Positions 1 to 9,011 of a DNA stretch of 64,000 nt are shown in pieces. The notes under the pieces are model-generated. The model saw only the letters and a program-made list of their open reading frames with translations. It ran no database searches and was not told where the DNA came from. This DNA comes from Lachnospiraceae bacterium. Its GTDB lineage: Bacteria; Bacillota; Clostridia; Lachnospirales; Lachnospiraceae. How positions within the stretch are numbered: position 1 is the first letter of the stretch; every line of letters starts with the position of its first letter. Location: assembly GCA_024403615.1 (NCBI GenBank), contig JAKSRM010000004.1, positions 79,882-143,881 of the forward strand, in the 5' to 3' direction. The position numbers were made by a program, and so were the translations under genes.

Positions 1-925
1 CCTCGATTGTAAACTCTTTGATTTCCTTTAAAACTTCTTCCTTCTTGTATAAATAACCACCGTTACCATCCTCTGCAACAAAGCCTCCCAGTTCTTTAAA
101 ATACCGGGTACGCGCGTCATATACTGCTGGTTGGTCTGTGATTTCATTTTCGAAAATCTCTCCCGTCAGGTATTGATATACATCGCTGCTACGTAAAGGT
201 TCTGTCGTAATATTCAATACTTTTATTTTTTTCTCCAAGGCTTTTTGAATGTCGGAATATAAATTCGCCAGATTATAAAACTGGTAAACGGCTCTGGAAT
301 CCGTAAAGTTCAAGGCGGAAAAGCCTAACTCTTTAAAAACGTTTTTCAAAACCTTTCGTTCTTCTTCCTCTAACGCTTTACAAGCATAAAAGCCTTTGTC
401 GTTTAAACTATAATAGTTTTTCAGTTCTGGCCGTTTTGCGGACAGCTGACCAAATTTTTCTTCGTTCAGCAGAGCCGGAATATATTTGATGTAGTCATAA
501 ATAAAATTCTTTTTGATGCCTTTTCCGAAAAGCGCCGGCAAACGAACAATTAAATAGTCTTCGATATTTTCTTTCACCCAGTTTTCCAAAAGGCTCCGGT
601 GTTGTCCATAAACGCCCTGGCCCAAAGCAGGCGTTTCTTCATCGGCGTGAAAAGAATCTTCATAAACATCAATGGTGGAAATCAGCACCAACCGTTCCGG
701 ATGGATCTTTTGGATATTCTTCTCTGCATTTTGGATGATTTCCAGATCCTGCTCCGGGAATTTATTGGCAATAAACTTTTCTGCCGTAATTCCCGCATAA
801 ATCAAAAGTTCTGGATTTGTTCCAAAGGCTTCTTCAATATTCTTGCTGTTATACCGACCTTCAAAACTGCCTGCGGCGCTGATATTGCCGCCTACAAACC
901 CGGTATAGCCTACTAAGGATTTCAT
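1..925 (-). CDS. NAD(P)-dependent epimerase/dehydratase-like protein (3' end beyond window)
   Basis: The reading frame is open from an ATG at 925 to the left edge (308 codons), so the C-terminus lies outside. The N-terminus begins MKSLVGYTGFVGGNIS, a glycine-rich nucleotide-binding loop of the type found in extended short-chain dehydrogenases. The segment LVLISTIDVYED resembles the strand carrying the active-site Ser/Thr of sugar-nucleotide epimerases, and VYGQHRSLLENWV carries a Y-x-x-x-[KR]-like arrangement with Arg instead of Lys. It starts 5 bp after the GT2 gene and is probably the next gene of the surface-glycan operon. Inference: modification of an activated sugar or glycan precursor. 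The atypical YxxxR leaves catalytic activity uncertain. Confidence 0.7.
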   Translation of the reverse strand, partial: MKSLVGYTGFVGGNISAAGSFEGRYNSKNIEEAFGTNPELLIYAGITAEKFIANKFPEQDLEIIQNAEKNIQKIHPERLVLISTIDVYEDSFHADEETPALGQGVYGQHRSLLENWVKENIEDYLIVRLPALFGKGIKKNFIYDYIKYIPALLNEEKFGQLSAKRPELKNYYSLNDKGFYACKALEEEERKVLKNVFKELGFSALNFTDSRAVYQFYNLANLYSDIQKALEKKIKVLNITTEPLRSSDVYQYLTGEIFENEITDQPAVYDARTRYFKELGGFVAEDGNGGYLYKKEEVLKEIKEFTIE

Positions 926-930
926 ATGCT

Positions 931-1857
931 TTATAATCTCTCCGTGCTCTCTACCACATATCTCTGACGACGGAAATTCAAATTCAGAATCAGAGACAAG
1001 TACTTAATTACAAAAGTCAAAATAGCAAACAGGACGAAAAATCCGATGGCCAGGAAAATCATAATTGGCGTCCAGCCTTCTACCGGATGGCCTGTTGCAT
1101 AAATAATTACGGTGTAAATTCCTACAATTGCTGCAAATGCCAACATAACGATGGACATAACAAACGCGATTTTGTAGCCAATGTCGGTAAAGAGAATCAG
1201 GGAATCTACGGCCAGAGAGGTTCTCTCTTTGGAAGACTGCTTATCAATACGGTTCTCTCCCGTTGGCTCAAATTCCACATAGGTCTGAGCCAGAGCAAGA
1301 TTTGCATTTACGGCCTTCCGGTACATCTGTGCCTGATTCATGGAAGAAGCTCGGTTAATTGCCCTTCTGGAGGTGAGACGGAACGCCTCCGTCCGCAGTT
1401 GCTCTTTAATGTTGGAGAATTTATTAAATACGGAATAGAACAGTTTGGAGGAGAATTTCATTTTTCCCTTTGGGCAGGCGCTGACAATGTCATAGCCTTC
1501 CTGCATCTTCCGGTACAATTGTTCCATCATATTCTCCGGCCAAGTCTGGTTTGCTGAATCAAATTCAAAAACGAAATCGCCAATGGCCATATCACATCCA
1601 GCATTCATGGCTAATTCCACGCCCTGAACATAGCCCATATTTACAATCGTAACGGCACAATGATAAGCTTTTGCACATTCTTTAATCACTGCTTCTGAAT
1701 TATCCGTGGAAGCGTCATTGACACATACAATTTCAAACTGGTTAAATAGCTCACCCAATTTGGAATACACGTGATTTAAAAATCCCTCAAGAACCGAAGA
1801 ATTATTTCTCACGTAAATTACTGCCGATACAAAATTTTGTTCTTTACCTAAATTCAT
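931..1857 (-). CDS. Membrane-anchored family 2 glycosyltransferase
   Basis: 308 aa. The N-terminal GT-A domain (about residues 8-200) has the nucleotide-binding motif VNDASTD near residue 46 and an acidic FEFDSA motif near residue 97 in the place of DxD. Two hydrophobic segments near the C-terminus (about 230-255 and 268-290) resemble the anchors of DPM1/GtrB-like polyprenyl-phosphate glycosyltransferases. Its ATG overlaps the stop of the preceding FAD oxidoreductase by 4 bp (ATGA), indicating translational coupling. Probable role: transfer of a sugar to a lipid carrier or surface glycan at the inner face of the membrane. Substrate unknown. Confidence 0.85.
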   Translation of the reverse strand: MNLGKEQNFVSAVIYVRNNSSVLEGFLNHVYSKLGELFNQFEIVCVNDASTDNSEAVIKECAKAYHCAVTIVNMGYVQGVELAMNAGCDMAIGDFVFEFDSANQTWPENMMEQLYRKMQEGYDIVSACPKGKMKFSSKLFYSVFNKFSNIKEQLRTEAFRLTSRRAINRASSMNQAQMYRKAVNANLALAQTYVEFEPTGENRIDKQSSKERTSLAVDSLILFTDIGYKIAFVMSIVMLAFAAIVGIYTVIIYATGHPVEGWTPIMIFLAIGFFVLFAILTFVIKYLSLILNLNFRRQRYVVESTERL

Positions 1858-2981
1858 AATATTTCCTCCAGGTCATAAACGGTCGTTATTTTTCCGGATA
1901 ATACGCTTACAAAGGTTGGGCCCTGACTGTGTACTTTAATACAGGTCGGTCGGGAATCATCTACATCCGATGCAGTCAAAATCGGCTTAATGGAATACAG
2001 GGATTTCACATATTCAAACTTGTATTTATCCAACATGTATTTCTTTGCCAGCTTCGACATATAGTCCCAAGCGCTTTCCGGATGAACTTCGCATTCATTA
2101 CAGTTGCATAAGAAGCCCGGCCGGCATTTCCCATTTGTTTTTTCCTGGCAAGGGAATTTTGCCAGTTCTTCATAGCAGGTTTCATGAGGGGTAAAGGCTA
2201 CGCTAGTCAGGGAATGAAGACCCGTTTTTCCAAACGGCATAATAGAAAAGAACGGTCCGTCCATAACCGTAAGGCCGATATCCCTTAATTCTGCATTGAC
2301 CTTGCAAAGAATGACTTCACAAAGCTCATATTTTATTTTAAAAGGCTCAAAGCCTGCCATTTTCGTGATTTCATTAACACAGGCGTAGGTTGCATTCAGT
2401 ACAAAAGGTGCATAATAGTACTCTTCCCCAGAGCCAATCTTATACACATCGCCTTCCGTCTCAATGGAAGTTACCGGATGGTTGTAGCGGATTTCGATAT
2501 TTGGATAAATCATAATTTCCGCCATCAGACAACGGGAAAGTACTCTTGCGTCGAAAGTTACTTCTCCAGTAACGAAGGCTCCATCACACATGCCTTCCTT
2601 GAAATATTCATCTACTGCTACCTTACCGCATGGGATATTTGCAGCTTTGGAAAACTTTTCAAACTGGGCAGCGTTGGTCCAGGAAAACTTGGAACTGGTA
2701 GCATAAATCTGATAAAACTCGCTATTAATGCACTCCGGATACTGGGAGACAAATTGGTCAAAATAACGGGCCGTGGACTGGGCTGTAGAGATAGATCTTG
2801 GGTAATGGTAGCCTAAATGTACTCTGGCCTGGTTGACATAAGTCGCCCGTAAGAAGCAATCATGCTCCTTCTCTAAAACCAGTACCCGCTCGCCTCTTAA
2901 GCCGCAAATCCAAGCTGCGTAAAGTCCGTAGATTCCGGCGCCGATGATTATTTTGTCGTAGTTTTTCTTTTCTTCCATCAT
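1854..2981 (-). CDS. FAD-dependent oxidoreductase (DAO-like) with a cysteine cluster
   Basis: 375 aa. The N-terminus has a classic dinucleotide-binding fold: YDKIIIGAGIYGLYAAW (GxGxxG at about 14-19) with the ribose-binding Glu in VLVLEKEHD. The rest fits D-amino-acid-oxidase-like FAD enzymes that accompany surface-polysaccharide genes. Unusual is a run of cysteines at 269, 278, 286, 292, 294 and 297, spacing suited to a metal or Fe-S site. The gene begins with ATG ATG, 11 bp after the DHHW gene, and its stop overlaps the GT2 start. Probable role: oxidation of a sugar or amino-sugar intermediate; substrate cannot be read from sequence. Confidence 0.75.
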   Translation of the reverse strand: MMEEKKNYDKIIIGAGIYGLYAAWICGLRGERVLVLEKEHDCFLRATYVNQARVHLGYHYPRSISTAQSTARYFDQFVSQYPECINSEFYQIYATSSKFSWTNAAQFEKFSKAANIPCGKVAVDEYFKEGMCDGAFVTGEVTFDARVLSRCLMAEIMIYPNIEIRYNHPVTSIETEGDVYKIGSGEEYYYAPFVLNATYACVNEITKMAGFEPFKIKYELCEVILCKVNAELRDIGLTVMDGPFFSIMPFGKTGLHSLTSVAFTPHETCYEELAKFPCQEKTNGKCRPGFLCNCNECEVHPESAWDYMSKLAKKYMLDKYKFEYVKSLYSIKPILTASDVDDSRPTCIKVHSQGPTFVSVLSGKITTVYDLEEIL

Positions 2982-2992
2982 TTTTCCATCAT

Positions 2993-4261
2993 TTATTTAA
3001 AATCAAAAATCGAATAACCTTCTTCGATTACTGTGGTGGTGTAGGAGCTAATGACCACATCTGGCTTACTTTCCCGGATATAGTCCTTAATGCTTCCTTC
3101 AAAATACCGACCGTCCAACAACTCTACTTTCTCGTAATTCAAGGACAGAAAGGCGGTTACCGGAATGCATAAGGAATCAGCAACCAGGAGCACCGTTTCC
3201 GGACGTTCTGCATTTTTATTTTCTATGGTGCATCGTCCCGTTCCGTAGTAGGACAACAGTCCTAAAAAGCATTCTCTCCAATAGATTCCATCATAGTTGA
3301 TTTCGTCATAGTCATATAAAACTTCCCATGGCCCCGTCCGGTCGATGTCCTCTCGGTCCTGCGTAAAATGAAGCTCTGTGGCAAATTTCGGATGAAGGAT
3401 TTCAAAATCATCCGGATCTGTCGCTGCTAAAGTAGCTTTCCGTCCCAGGGAGCCTAAGTAATTCTTTTCCAGGAATTCCATTTCGTACTGGTCCGGGTCA
3501 TAAAGGGTCTCGTCATACTCCAGGCCATACTGCTCTTCCATGTAGGAACACAGTTCGTTGGTTGCCCATAATGCCACCGGCTGTCTCCAATGATGGTCCG
3601 TCCGGAAGAACAAGCTATGATAATCCTCAAAGGTGGCTTCAATATTGTCCCGAAGGTCCAAGCACTGGATTCCATAATCTTTTAAATCTGCAATCAGCGC
3701 GTCTGCATTATCATTGGCAAAGTCTTTGACCCGGTTAATTCCTTCATCTCCAAATTTATCGATGTTTCCCGGCGTCTGCAGGTAGAAGAATTTCGCTCCT
3801 GCTTCTTCCGAAACATCCTTTAAACTTTTTATTTTCGTAGCAATATTCCCTATGGTCTCTGAGCTTTCTTTCTTATTGGCGCCAGCCAAATAACCATTGT
3901 CCAAATACAGAATGCTGTTATATTCCGTCGGTGCAAAAAGTTTCCAGCCAATCAGATTCTTATAGCGGACTTCATTTTCCACCAGAGCGGTCCGTCCCAA
4001 CAGTAGGTCATTGGAATAAGCCTCGGTATAGTTCTTCGCTGCATAAATGCCGTTGGAATAACCTTTATAAATTTTGGCAAAGGCGTCATCCTCTGCTTTT
4101 ATGTCATAAACTTTGGTCTCAATGGAACGATCCATCTTGAACAATTCGGTAGCACCAGACTTTATGGCAATAAAGACCGCAAGAATCAGGAGCAGGAATA
4201 CAACCATGATTCCCAGAATGATTCTCGTTATTATTTTTTCAACTCTGCCTTCTTTGCCCAT
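2993..4261 (-). CDS. DHHW-motif (DltD/AlgX-like) membrane-anchored protein
   Basis: 422 aa. One N-terminal transmembrane helix (about 10-33) anchors an extracytoplasmic domain. The signature Asp-His-His-Trp is at residues 222-225 (FRTDHHWRQP), and a candidate SGNH serine lies in LLVADS (S363). DHHW proteins are partners of MBOAT acyltransferases in O-acetylation or D-alanylation of surface polymers. The gene lies 2 bp after the MBOAT gene and near an ACP gene, the same partner set as DltB, DltC and DltD. Inference: it transfers an acyl group to a surface glycan or teichoic acid outside the membrane. The acyl donor is unknown. Confidence 0.85.
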   Translation of the reverse strand: MGKEGRVEKIITRIILGIMVVFLLLILAVFIAIKSGATELFKMDRSIETKVYDIKAEDDAFAKIYKGYSNGIYAAKNYTEAYSNDLLLGRTALVENEVRYKNLIGWKLFAPTEYNSILYLDNGYLAGANKKESSETIGNIATKIKSLKDVSEEAGAKFFYLQTPGNIDKFGDEGINRVKDFANDNADALIADLKDYGIQCLDLRDNIEATFEDYHSLFFRTDHHWRQPVALWATNELCSYMEEQYGLEYDETLYDPDQYEMEFLEKNYLGSLGRKATLAATDPDDFEILHPKFATELHFTQDREDIDRTGPWEVLYDYDEINYDGIYWRECFLGLLSYYGTGRCTIENKNAERPETVLLVADSLCIPVTAFLSLNYEKVELLDGRYFEGSIKDYIRESKPDVVISSYTTTVIEEGYSIFDFK

Positions 4262-4263
4262 TC

Positions 4264-5739
4264 CTAAAAATTAAAATAGATAAACGGATTGTAGCTTTCC
4301 GATATAACTGCCAATACGGATAAAACGAAAATTGCCAAAAGGAGCACTGCTCTGGCCACATCTTTCACTTTCTCCTTGGTTACTTTGTTGCTGATCCATC
4401 TTGCCAACGGAGTGGATAACAAAATTCCTGCCGGCAGAAGGAACTTCACATTGCTTAAATAGGTCCAAAAGTCTGCATCTACAAAAGCCTTGGAAGTCTT
4501 TCCAAACATGTTTCCAATATAAGCCCAGGCCACATTTAAGCTTTCTGCCCGGAACAGTACCCAGGCTAAAAGGAGAAAGAAGATAACGTAAACGTGATAT
4601 ACCACTTTCATCCAAGTGAAGCCTTTTTCCGTAGCAGCTTTCAAAGCTTTTTTCCCAAACCCGGAAAGATTTTCAAAGGTCATCAGTACGAAGAAGACTA
4701 AGCCCCATACGACAAAGTTCCAGTTTGCTCCATGCCAGAAGCCCATGGCCAGCCAAAGCGCCAAAAGGGATAAAATCGTCGGAAGATATTTTCCTTTCTT
4801 CTTGCCGAAGGTCTTCTTCGACCATTTTCCCATTTTGATAAAACCTTTGCTTTTCTGTAGCGGGTAGAACAAATAATCTTTCATCCACCGGCCTAAGGTC
4901 ATATGCCATCTGCGCCAATACTCCGTAAAGGACATGGACACGTAAGGATAATCAAAGTTCTCCGGAAAATGGAATCCAAAGATTCTTCCTAAGCCAATGG
5001 CCATATCGGAGTATCCGGAAAAATCATAGTATATCTGTAAACTGTAGCAGATAATTCCCAACCAAGCCGTAGCCACCGAATCCGCTCCCGGACTAAAAAA
5101 GGCGTAATCTGCGATAATTGCAAAAAAGTTAGCAAAAAGTACTTTCTTTCCTAAGCCGTAAACAAATCTGCGTACGCCATAGGTAATATCCGCGCTGGTC
5201 TCCTGTCGGTTTAAAAGTTCTTCCGAAACTTCCTTGTACCGTACGATAGGTCCTGCAACCAGCTGTGGGAACATGGAAATGTATAATCCCAAAAGAAGCA
5301 GGTTCTTCTGCACCCGGTCTTTGTTAAAATAAACATCCAGCACGTAAGACAGAATCTGGAAGGTGTAAAAGGAAATTCCCAAAGGCAGGACGATGGATAC
5401 GTTTGCTCCAAACATTCCTGCAGTAAAGCCCAGATATTTAAAGACAAACAAAAGTCCAAGATCCAGAACCAGCCCTGCGGCCAGAAGCCAGCGTCTTACG
5501 GATAATTTTTCGTATTTTCCAAGTCCTAAGCCAATTAACCAGTTTAAGACGATGGAAGCAATCATGATAAATACAAACTTCGGCTCTCCCCATGCGTAGA
5601 AAACAAGGCTTGCAATAAGCAAGACAATATTTTTAAATTTTCGTCCTCCGTCCTTGCATTTCTTTGTGAAAGGATTGAAATATACAAGAACGGTCAGAGG
5701 CAGAAAAAGAAATAAAAATATGTTTCCGGAAAATACCAT
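4264..5739 (-). CDS. MBOAT family O-acyltransferase (DltB/AlgI-like)
   Basis: 491 aa polytopic membrane protein with at least ten hydrophobic segments. It begins MVFSGNIFLFLFLPL as in AlgI/PatA-type MBOATs, contains the conserved EYWRRWHMTLGRWMKDY block, and carries the presumed catalytic histidine in MGFWHGANWNFVVWG. MBOATs of this class move acyl groups across the membrane to extracellular acceptors. It sits 55 bp after an acyl carrier protein gene and 2 bp before the DHHW partner, so it is likely the membrane channel of an acylation pathway. No DltA-like adenylation enzyme is visible in the window. Confidence 0.9.
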   Translation of the reverse strand: MVFSGNIFLFLFLPLTVLVYFNPFTKKCKDGGRKFKNIVLLIASLVFYAWGEPKFVFIMIASIVLNWLIGLGLGKYEKLSVRRWLLAAGLVLDLGLLFVFKYLGFTAGMFGANVSIVLPLGISFYTFQILSYVLDVYFNKDRVQKNLLLLGLYISMFPQLVAGPIVRYKEVSEELLNRQETSADITYGVRRFVYGLGKKVLFANFFAIIADYAFFSPGADSVATAWLGIICYSLQIYYDFSGYSDMAIGLGRIFGFHFPENFDYPYVSMSFTEYWRRWHMTLGRWMKDYLFYPLQKSKGFIKMGKWSKKTFGKKKGKYLPTILSLLALWLAMGFWHGANWNFVVWGLVFFVLMTFENLSGFGKKALKAATEKGFTWMKVVYHVYVIFFLLLAWVLFRAESLNVAWAYIGNMFGKTSKAFVDADFWTYLSNVKFLLPAGILLSTPLARWISNKVTKEKVKDVARAVLLLAIFVLSVLAVISESYNPFIYFNF

Positions 5740-5794
5740 GGTCTGCCTTTCGTTTTACTTTACTGAAAGTTTGTATCACTTTTGTTAAATCTTG

Positions 5795-6043
5795 TTAATC
5801 TAAATTGGTTGCCCGTTCTTTAATGATTTCGACCATATCGCCAACATTCTGCATCTCAGCGATTTCGTCCATGGAGAAGGTCAGCCCGAACTCTTCTTCT
5901 ACAGCGACTACCAGATTGATATGTTCCATGCTGTCCCAGTCATCAATAGAATCTGCATTGGTATCATCATCGATAAATAAATCTTCATCATCGAAGACTT
6001 CCTGAAACACTTCATTTAAACGGTTGTTGATCTGCTCGTCCAT
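5795..6043 (-). CDS. Acyl carrier protein dedicated to the MBOAT operon
   Basis: 82 aa acidic protein. The phosphopantetheine serine lies in DDWDSMEHINLV (Ser about residue 39), the D-S-[ML] motif of ACP/DltC carriers. The start is supported by AGGAGG 5-8 nt upstream of the ATG. It is the first gene of the minus-strand surface-glycan operon, directly before MBOAT and DHHW, so it probably delivers an acyl or aminoacyl thioester to the MBOAT rather than serving fatty-acid synthesis. A DltC-like function is inferred from context. Confidence 0.88.
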   Translation of the reverse strand: MDEQINNRLNEVFQEVFDDEDLFIDDDTNADSIDDWDSMEHINLVVAVEEEFGLTFSMDEIAEMQNVGDMVEIIKERATNLD

Positions 6044-6142
6044 GGCTCCTCCTAACCTATTCTTGCGGTTTTTATATATAAAAAATCCGTATTTATAAAT
6101 TTTTGCGTCACAAACAAAATGCCCGCCTGCGCATTTGGGATT

Positions 6143-6151
6143 AGAATACCA
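6143..6151 (-). promoter_or_regulatory. Possible extended -10 promoter for the ACP-MBOAT operon
   Basis: Read on the minus strand the sequence is TGGTATTCT, a TGn-extended -10 hexamer about 100 bp upstream of the ACP start. No convincing -35 was found at 17 bp. Weak prediction. Confidence 0.3.
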
Positions 6152-6220
6152 TAAAAAGCGCGAAAATACTACTTTTTCAACACTTTTTCACTACTTTTAT
6201 CTTTATTATTATAATAATAA

Positions 6221-6249
6221 TTGAAGGTCCATTTGAGATGCGATATAAT
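6221..6249 (+). promoter_or_regulatory. Sigma-A type promoter for the polytopic membrane protein
   Basis: TTGAAG at 6221-6226, a 17-bp spacer, and a perfect TATAAT at 6244-6249. It lies 36 bp before the GTG start of the downstream gene and points away from the ACP operon. Confidence 0.75.
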
Positions 6250-6285
6250 TAGTTTGAATTTTTATGTTCATCGGGGACTTTTGTA

Positions 6286-8247
6286 GTGGAGAATTTTATT
6301 TGGAGTGGCTATGTATGGGTTGTTCCTCTGGTAATGGTAGTAATTAGCTACATTACCGGCGACCTTCTTTGCCTTCTTTTTAAAAACGAAAAGGGATTTG
6401 CAGTCAAAATTCTGGTAGGATTTTGTACTCTTCTTTGCTTGTTCCACATTACCAGTCTGCCGTTCATGTATAACGACTGGCCGTTTTCCACCCTCTATAC
6501 CCTGTTCCTTTGCGACATTTTAGGCATCTTCATCACCTACATTCTATTGTCCCTGATTCAACGGCGTCTCCCGTTAAAAACGGATATTCGGGGCTTTTCC
6601 AAAGGATTGGTTTTCACTGCAAAACGGTCCTGGTGGAGCTATCTGATTTGGGCTGGGGTTTTCGCCCTGATCCTTTATCAGCTTTACGAGATTATTCTTT
6701 ATACCGCCTACAACGTAGACGATAATTTTTATATTGCAGAAAGTGTAACCATTTTATCCAGAAATCATCTGTTGGATGTAGTTCCATCCGGCGGAATGGC
6801 TGGCAGCGTTTTCCCTGCAACTTACCAGTTGGTAAGCTGGGAAATTCTGATTGCAGCTTTATCCAAGCTGTTCTGCTTGGATGCTGCGGTCCTTTGTCAC
6901 AGCGTCCTGCCGGCTCTTTTGGTACCGTTACATTACCTGTCCTTATATCTGGTAGGACGGGAATTGGGCCGCAAAAAGCTGCCGTTTTTCATGCTGTTCG
7001 CAGTTCTTTTAAATCTGGTCTGCGGACCATCTACTTACGGCCAAGGAGCTTTCCTAACCTTGCGGATCTGGCAAGGAAAAGCAGTATTTGTTAATATTCT
7101 GCTTCCATTGTTGCTGTTCATTTTCATTCGTCTGGTAAAAACGAAAAAGGTCAATGTTCGGAATATTTTCTTCCTGTTCACCATCCTTTTAGCAAGCCAG
7201 GCGACTACAACTGTAGGAACTTATTTAGCACCAGTTCTCTACGCAGCTTATGCCATTGCCTTCCTGATTATTACCGGAAAATGGAAAGAATTCTTTAAGT
7301 TATTTATTCCTGCCGCTGGTATTGCACCGTTCGTTTTCTGGAAGCTGGCTTTATTAATTCAGGCTGGATCTTTATCTTCCTTAAGCGAGGGATCCGGAGT
7401 ATTTTCCAAATCCTTCTACGAGATTATCACTCGGTACTATGGATGGAATTTTGTTCCATTCCTTTTGATTCTTGCAATCATTATTCTTGCAATCAAATTT
7501 AAGGGTCAGAAAGAAAATCCTCTGCGGTTCTTCTTCCTGATTGCTTCCGCTTTCTTAATCGTCCTGTTTATTAATCCGTTTACTATGCCTTACGTAGAGC
7601 GTTTTGTAACTGGTGTGGGCGTTTACTGGCGTGTATTCTGGTTATTACAGCCGGTAATCGTTATTTCTGCAGGCTTTGCGGTGCTGACGGATATTCCAAA
7701 GAAGCACCTGGTAAAAGTCCTTCTTCTGCTGTTTATCAGCTCTGTTCTGTTGTTGTCTGGAAGATCCATTTTCAAAGATGAAGACATGGTAAAAAGAGCT
7801 GCTAACAAATATAAAATTTCTGAGACCACAATCAGTATTGCAGATGCCATCGAAGAAGATATTCGGACCTCCAATCCAGAGGCAACGGAGGCCGAATTAA
7901 AAGAAAGAGTTCTGGACAGCGTCGTTCTGCTTCCAAAGACTCTTTCCTTAGAGCTCCGTCAATACAAAGACATCCCTCAGATTTATTATGTTTACCTGTC
8001 CAACAATTATCCGGAATATCAAACAGATTTTGAATACGCCCGGATTCGCGGTCTGTATAGTTCTCTTTATGCTGCAAAGACCTTTGATGCAAAGCATTTC
8101 TTAAAAGATGTGAAGTTCTTAGACATCGATTATGTTGCTATTGGAGCACCAACAGTAAAAGCCAACGAAGATTCAATTCCAAAACAGTTTGAATTGATCT
8201 ACGAAGGCTCTCGCTACAATCTCTATAAGACAAATATTAATAATTAA
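6286..8247 (+). CDS. Large polytopic membrane protein, DUF6077/GT-C-like
   Basis: 653 aa. About a dozen hydrophobic segments fill residues 10-515, followed by a soluble C-terminal region of about 130 residues. An early extracytoplasmic loop contains YNVDDNFYIAES, an acidic pair in the position used by GT-C fold glycosyltransferases. Such proteins (DUF6077-like) occur beside surface-polysaccharide genes in Clostridia. The start is GTG, chosen because GGGGA at 6273-6277 precedes it at normal spacing and a good promoter ends at 6249. It is divergent from the ACP-MBOAT operon. Its TAA abuts the dapB stop with no base between. Possible glycan polymerase or lipid-linked sugar transferase; function not proven. 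Confidence 0.65.
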   Translation: MENFIWSGYVWVVPLVMVVISYITGDLLCLLFKNEKGFAVKILVGFCTLLCLFHITSLPFMYNDWPFSTLYTLFLCDILGIFITYILLSLIQRRLPLKTDIRGFSKGLVFTAKRSWWSYLIWAGVFALILYQLYEIILYTAYNVDDNFYIAESVTILSRNHLLDVVPSGGMAGSVFPATYQLVSWEILIAALSKLFCLDAAVLCHSVLPALLVPLHYLSLYLVGRELGRKKLPFFMLFAVLLNLVCGPSTYGQGAFLTLRIWQGKAVFVNILLPLLLFIFIRLVKTKKVNVRNIFFLFTILLASQATTTVGTYLAPVLYAAYAIAFLIITGKWKEFFKLFIPAAGIAPFVFWKLALLIQAGSLSSLSEGSGVFSKSFYEIITRYYGWNFVPFLLILAIIILAIKFKGQKENPLRFFFLIASAFLIVLFINPFTMPYVERFVTGVGVYWRVFWLLQPVIVISAGFAVLTDIPKKHLVKVLLLLFISSVLLLSGRSIFKDEDMVKRAANKYKISETTISIADAIEEDIRTSNPEATEAELKERVLDSVVLLPKTLSLELRQYKDIPQIYYVYLSNNYPEYQTDFEYARIRGLYSSLYAAKTFDAKHFLKDVKFLDIDYVAIGAPTVKANEDSIPKQFELIYEGSRYNLYKTNINN

Positions 8248-9009
8248 TCAGCCGATTACATCCGCCATAGAATAAAGTCCAGGCTCTTTTCCACCTAAGA
8301 ACAGGGCTGCATTTAATGCGCCATTGGCAAAGACTGCTCTGGAAAGGGCGGTGTGTTTGATTTCAATAATTTCGTCGGTTCCGGCAAAAATGACTTCATG
8401 TTCTCCCACAATGGTTCCACCTCTTACAGAGCTGATGCCGATTTCATTTTTCGGACGTACGCTTCTGCGGTCGCTTCTGCCGTAAACATAATCATACTCT
8501 TCTTTCGTTCCCTCTTTCACAGCATCTGCCAGCATAATCGCTGTTCCGCTAGGAGCATCTAATTTTGTATGATGATGTTTTTCTACGATTTCTACATCGA
8601 AGCCAGCCTTGGTTAAAGACAGGCTAATGTCATTTAATACTTTCAGTAAGGTATTGATTCCCATGGACATGTTTCCGGAACGAAGAACCGGAACTTCTTT
8701 AGAAAGCTCTTTGATTCCTGCTTCCTGATTTGCACTTAAACCAGTTGTGCAGATAACAGCAGCAGTTTTCGTCTCTTTCATATAAGCTAAAAGGCCGTCT
8801 ACCGCAGTAGCAGTAGAAATGTCGATAATGACATCGGCGCTTTCTTTTACATCCTTCAGGCTTTCATATACCGGATAAGATTTTCCACCTTTTTCTGTAT
8901 CTGGGCGGTCTACGCCAGCAACGATTTCGATTTCCGGATAATCCGCTGCCAGAGAGGAAACCATGTTTCCCATTCTTCCGTTACATCCATGAATCAGTAC
9001 TTTTACCAT
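8248..9009 (-). CDS. dapB: 4-hydroxy-tetrahydrodipicolinate reductase
   Basis: 253 aa, normal length. It reduces the DapA product with NAD(P)H in the diaminopimelate/lysine pathway. The N-terminal nucleotide loop is HGCNGRMGNMV, and the family signature is VEKHHHTKLDAPSGTA with the catalytic His pair and substrate-binding Lys. The ATG is 2 bp after the dapA stop. It is the last gene of PBP1A-dapA-dapB, linking cross-linker synthesis with peptidoglycan polymerisation. Its stop directly abuts the stop of the convergent membrane protein, with no separate terminator between them. Confidence 0.97.
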   Translation of the reverse strand: MVKVLIHGCNGRMGNMVSSLAADYPEIEIVAGVDRPDTEKGGKSYPVYESLKDVKESADVIIDISTATAVDGLLAYMKETKTAAVICTTGLSANQEAGIKELSKEVPVLRSGNMSMGINTLLKVLNDISLSLTKAGFDVEIVEKHHHTKLDAPSGTAIMLADAVKEGTKEEYDYVYGRSDRRSVRPKNEIGISSVRGGTIVGEHEVIFAGTDEIIEIKHTALSRAVFANGALNAALFLGGKEPGLYSMADVIG

Positions 9010-9011
9010 AA

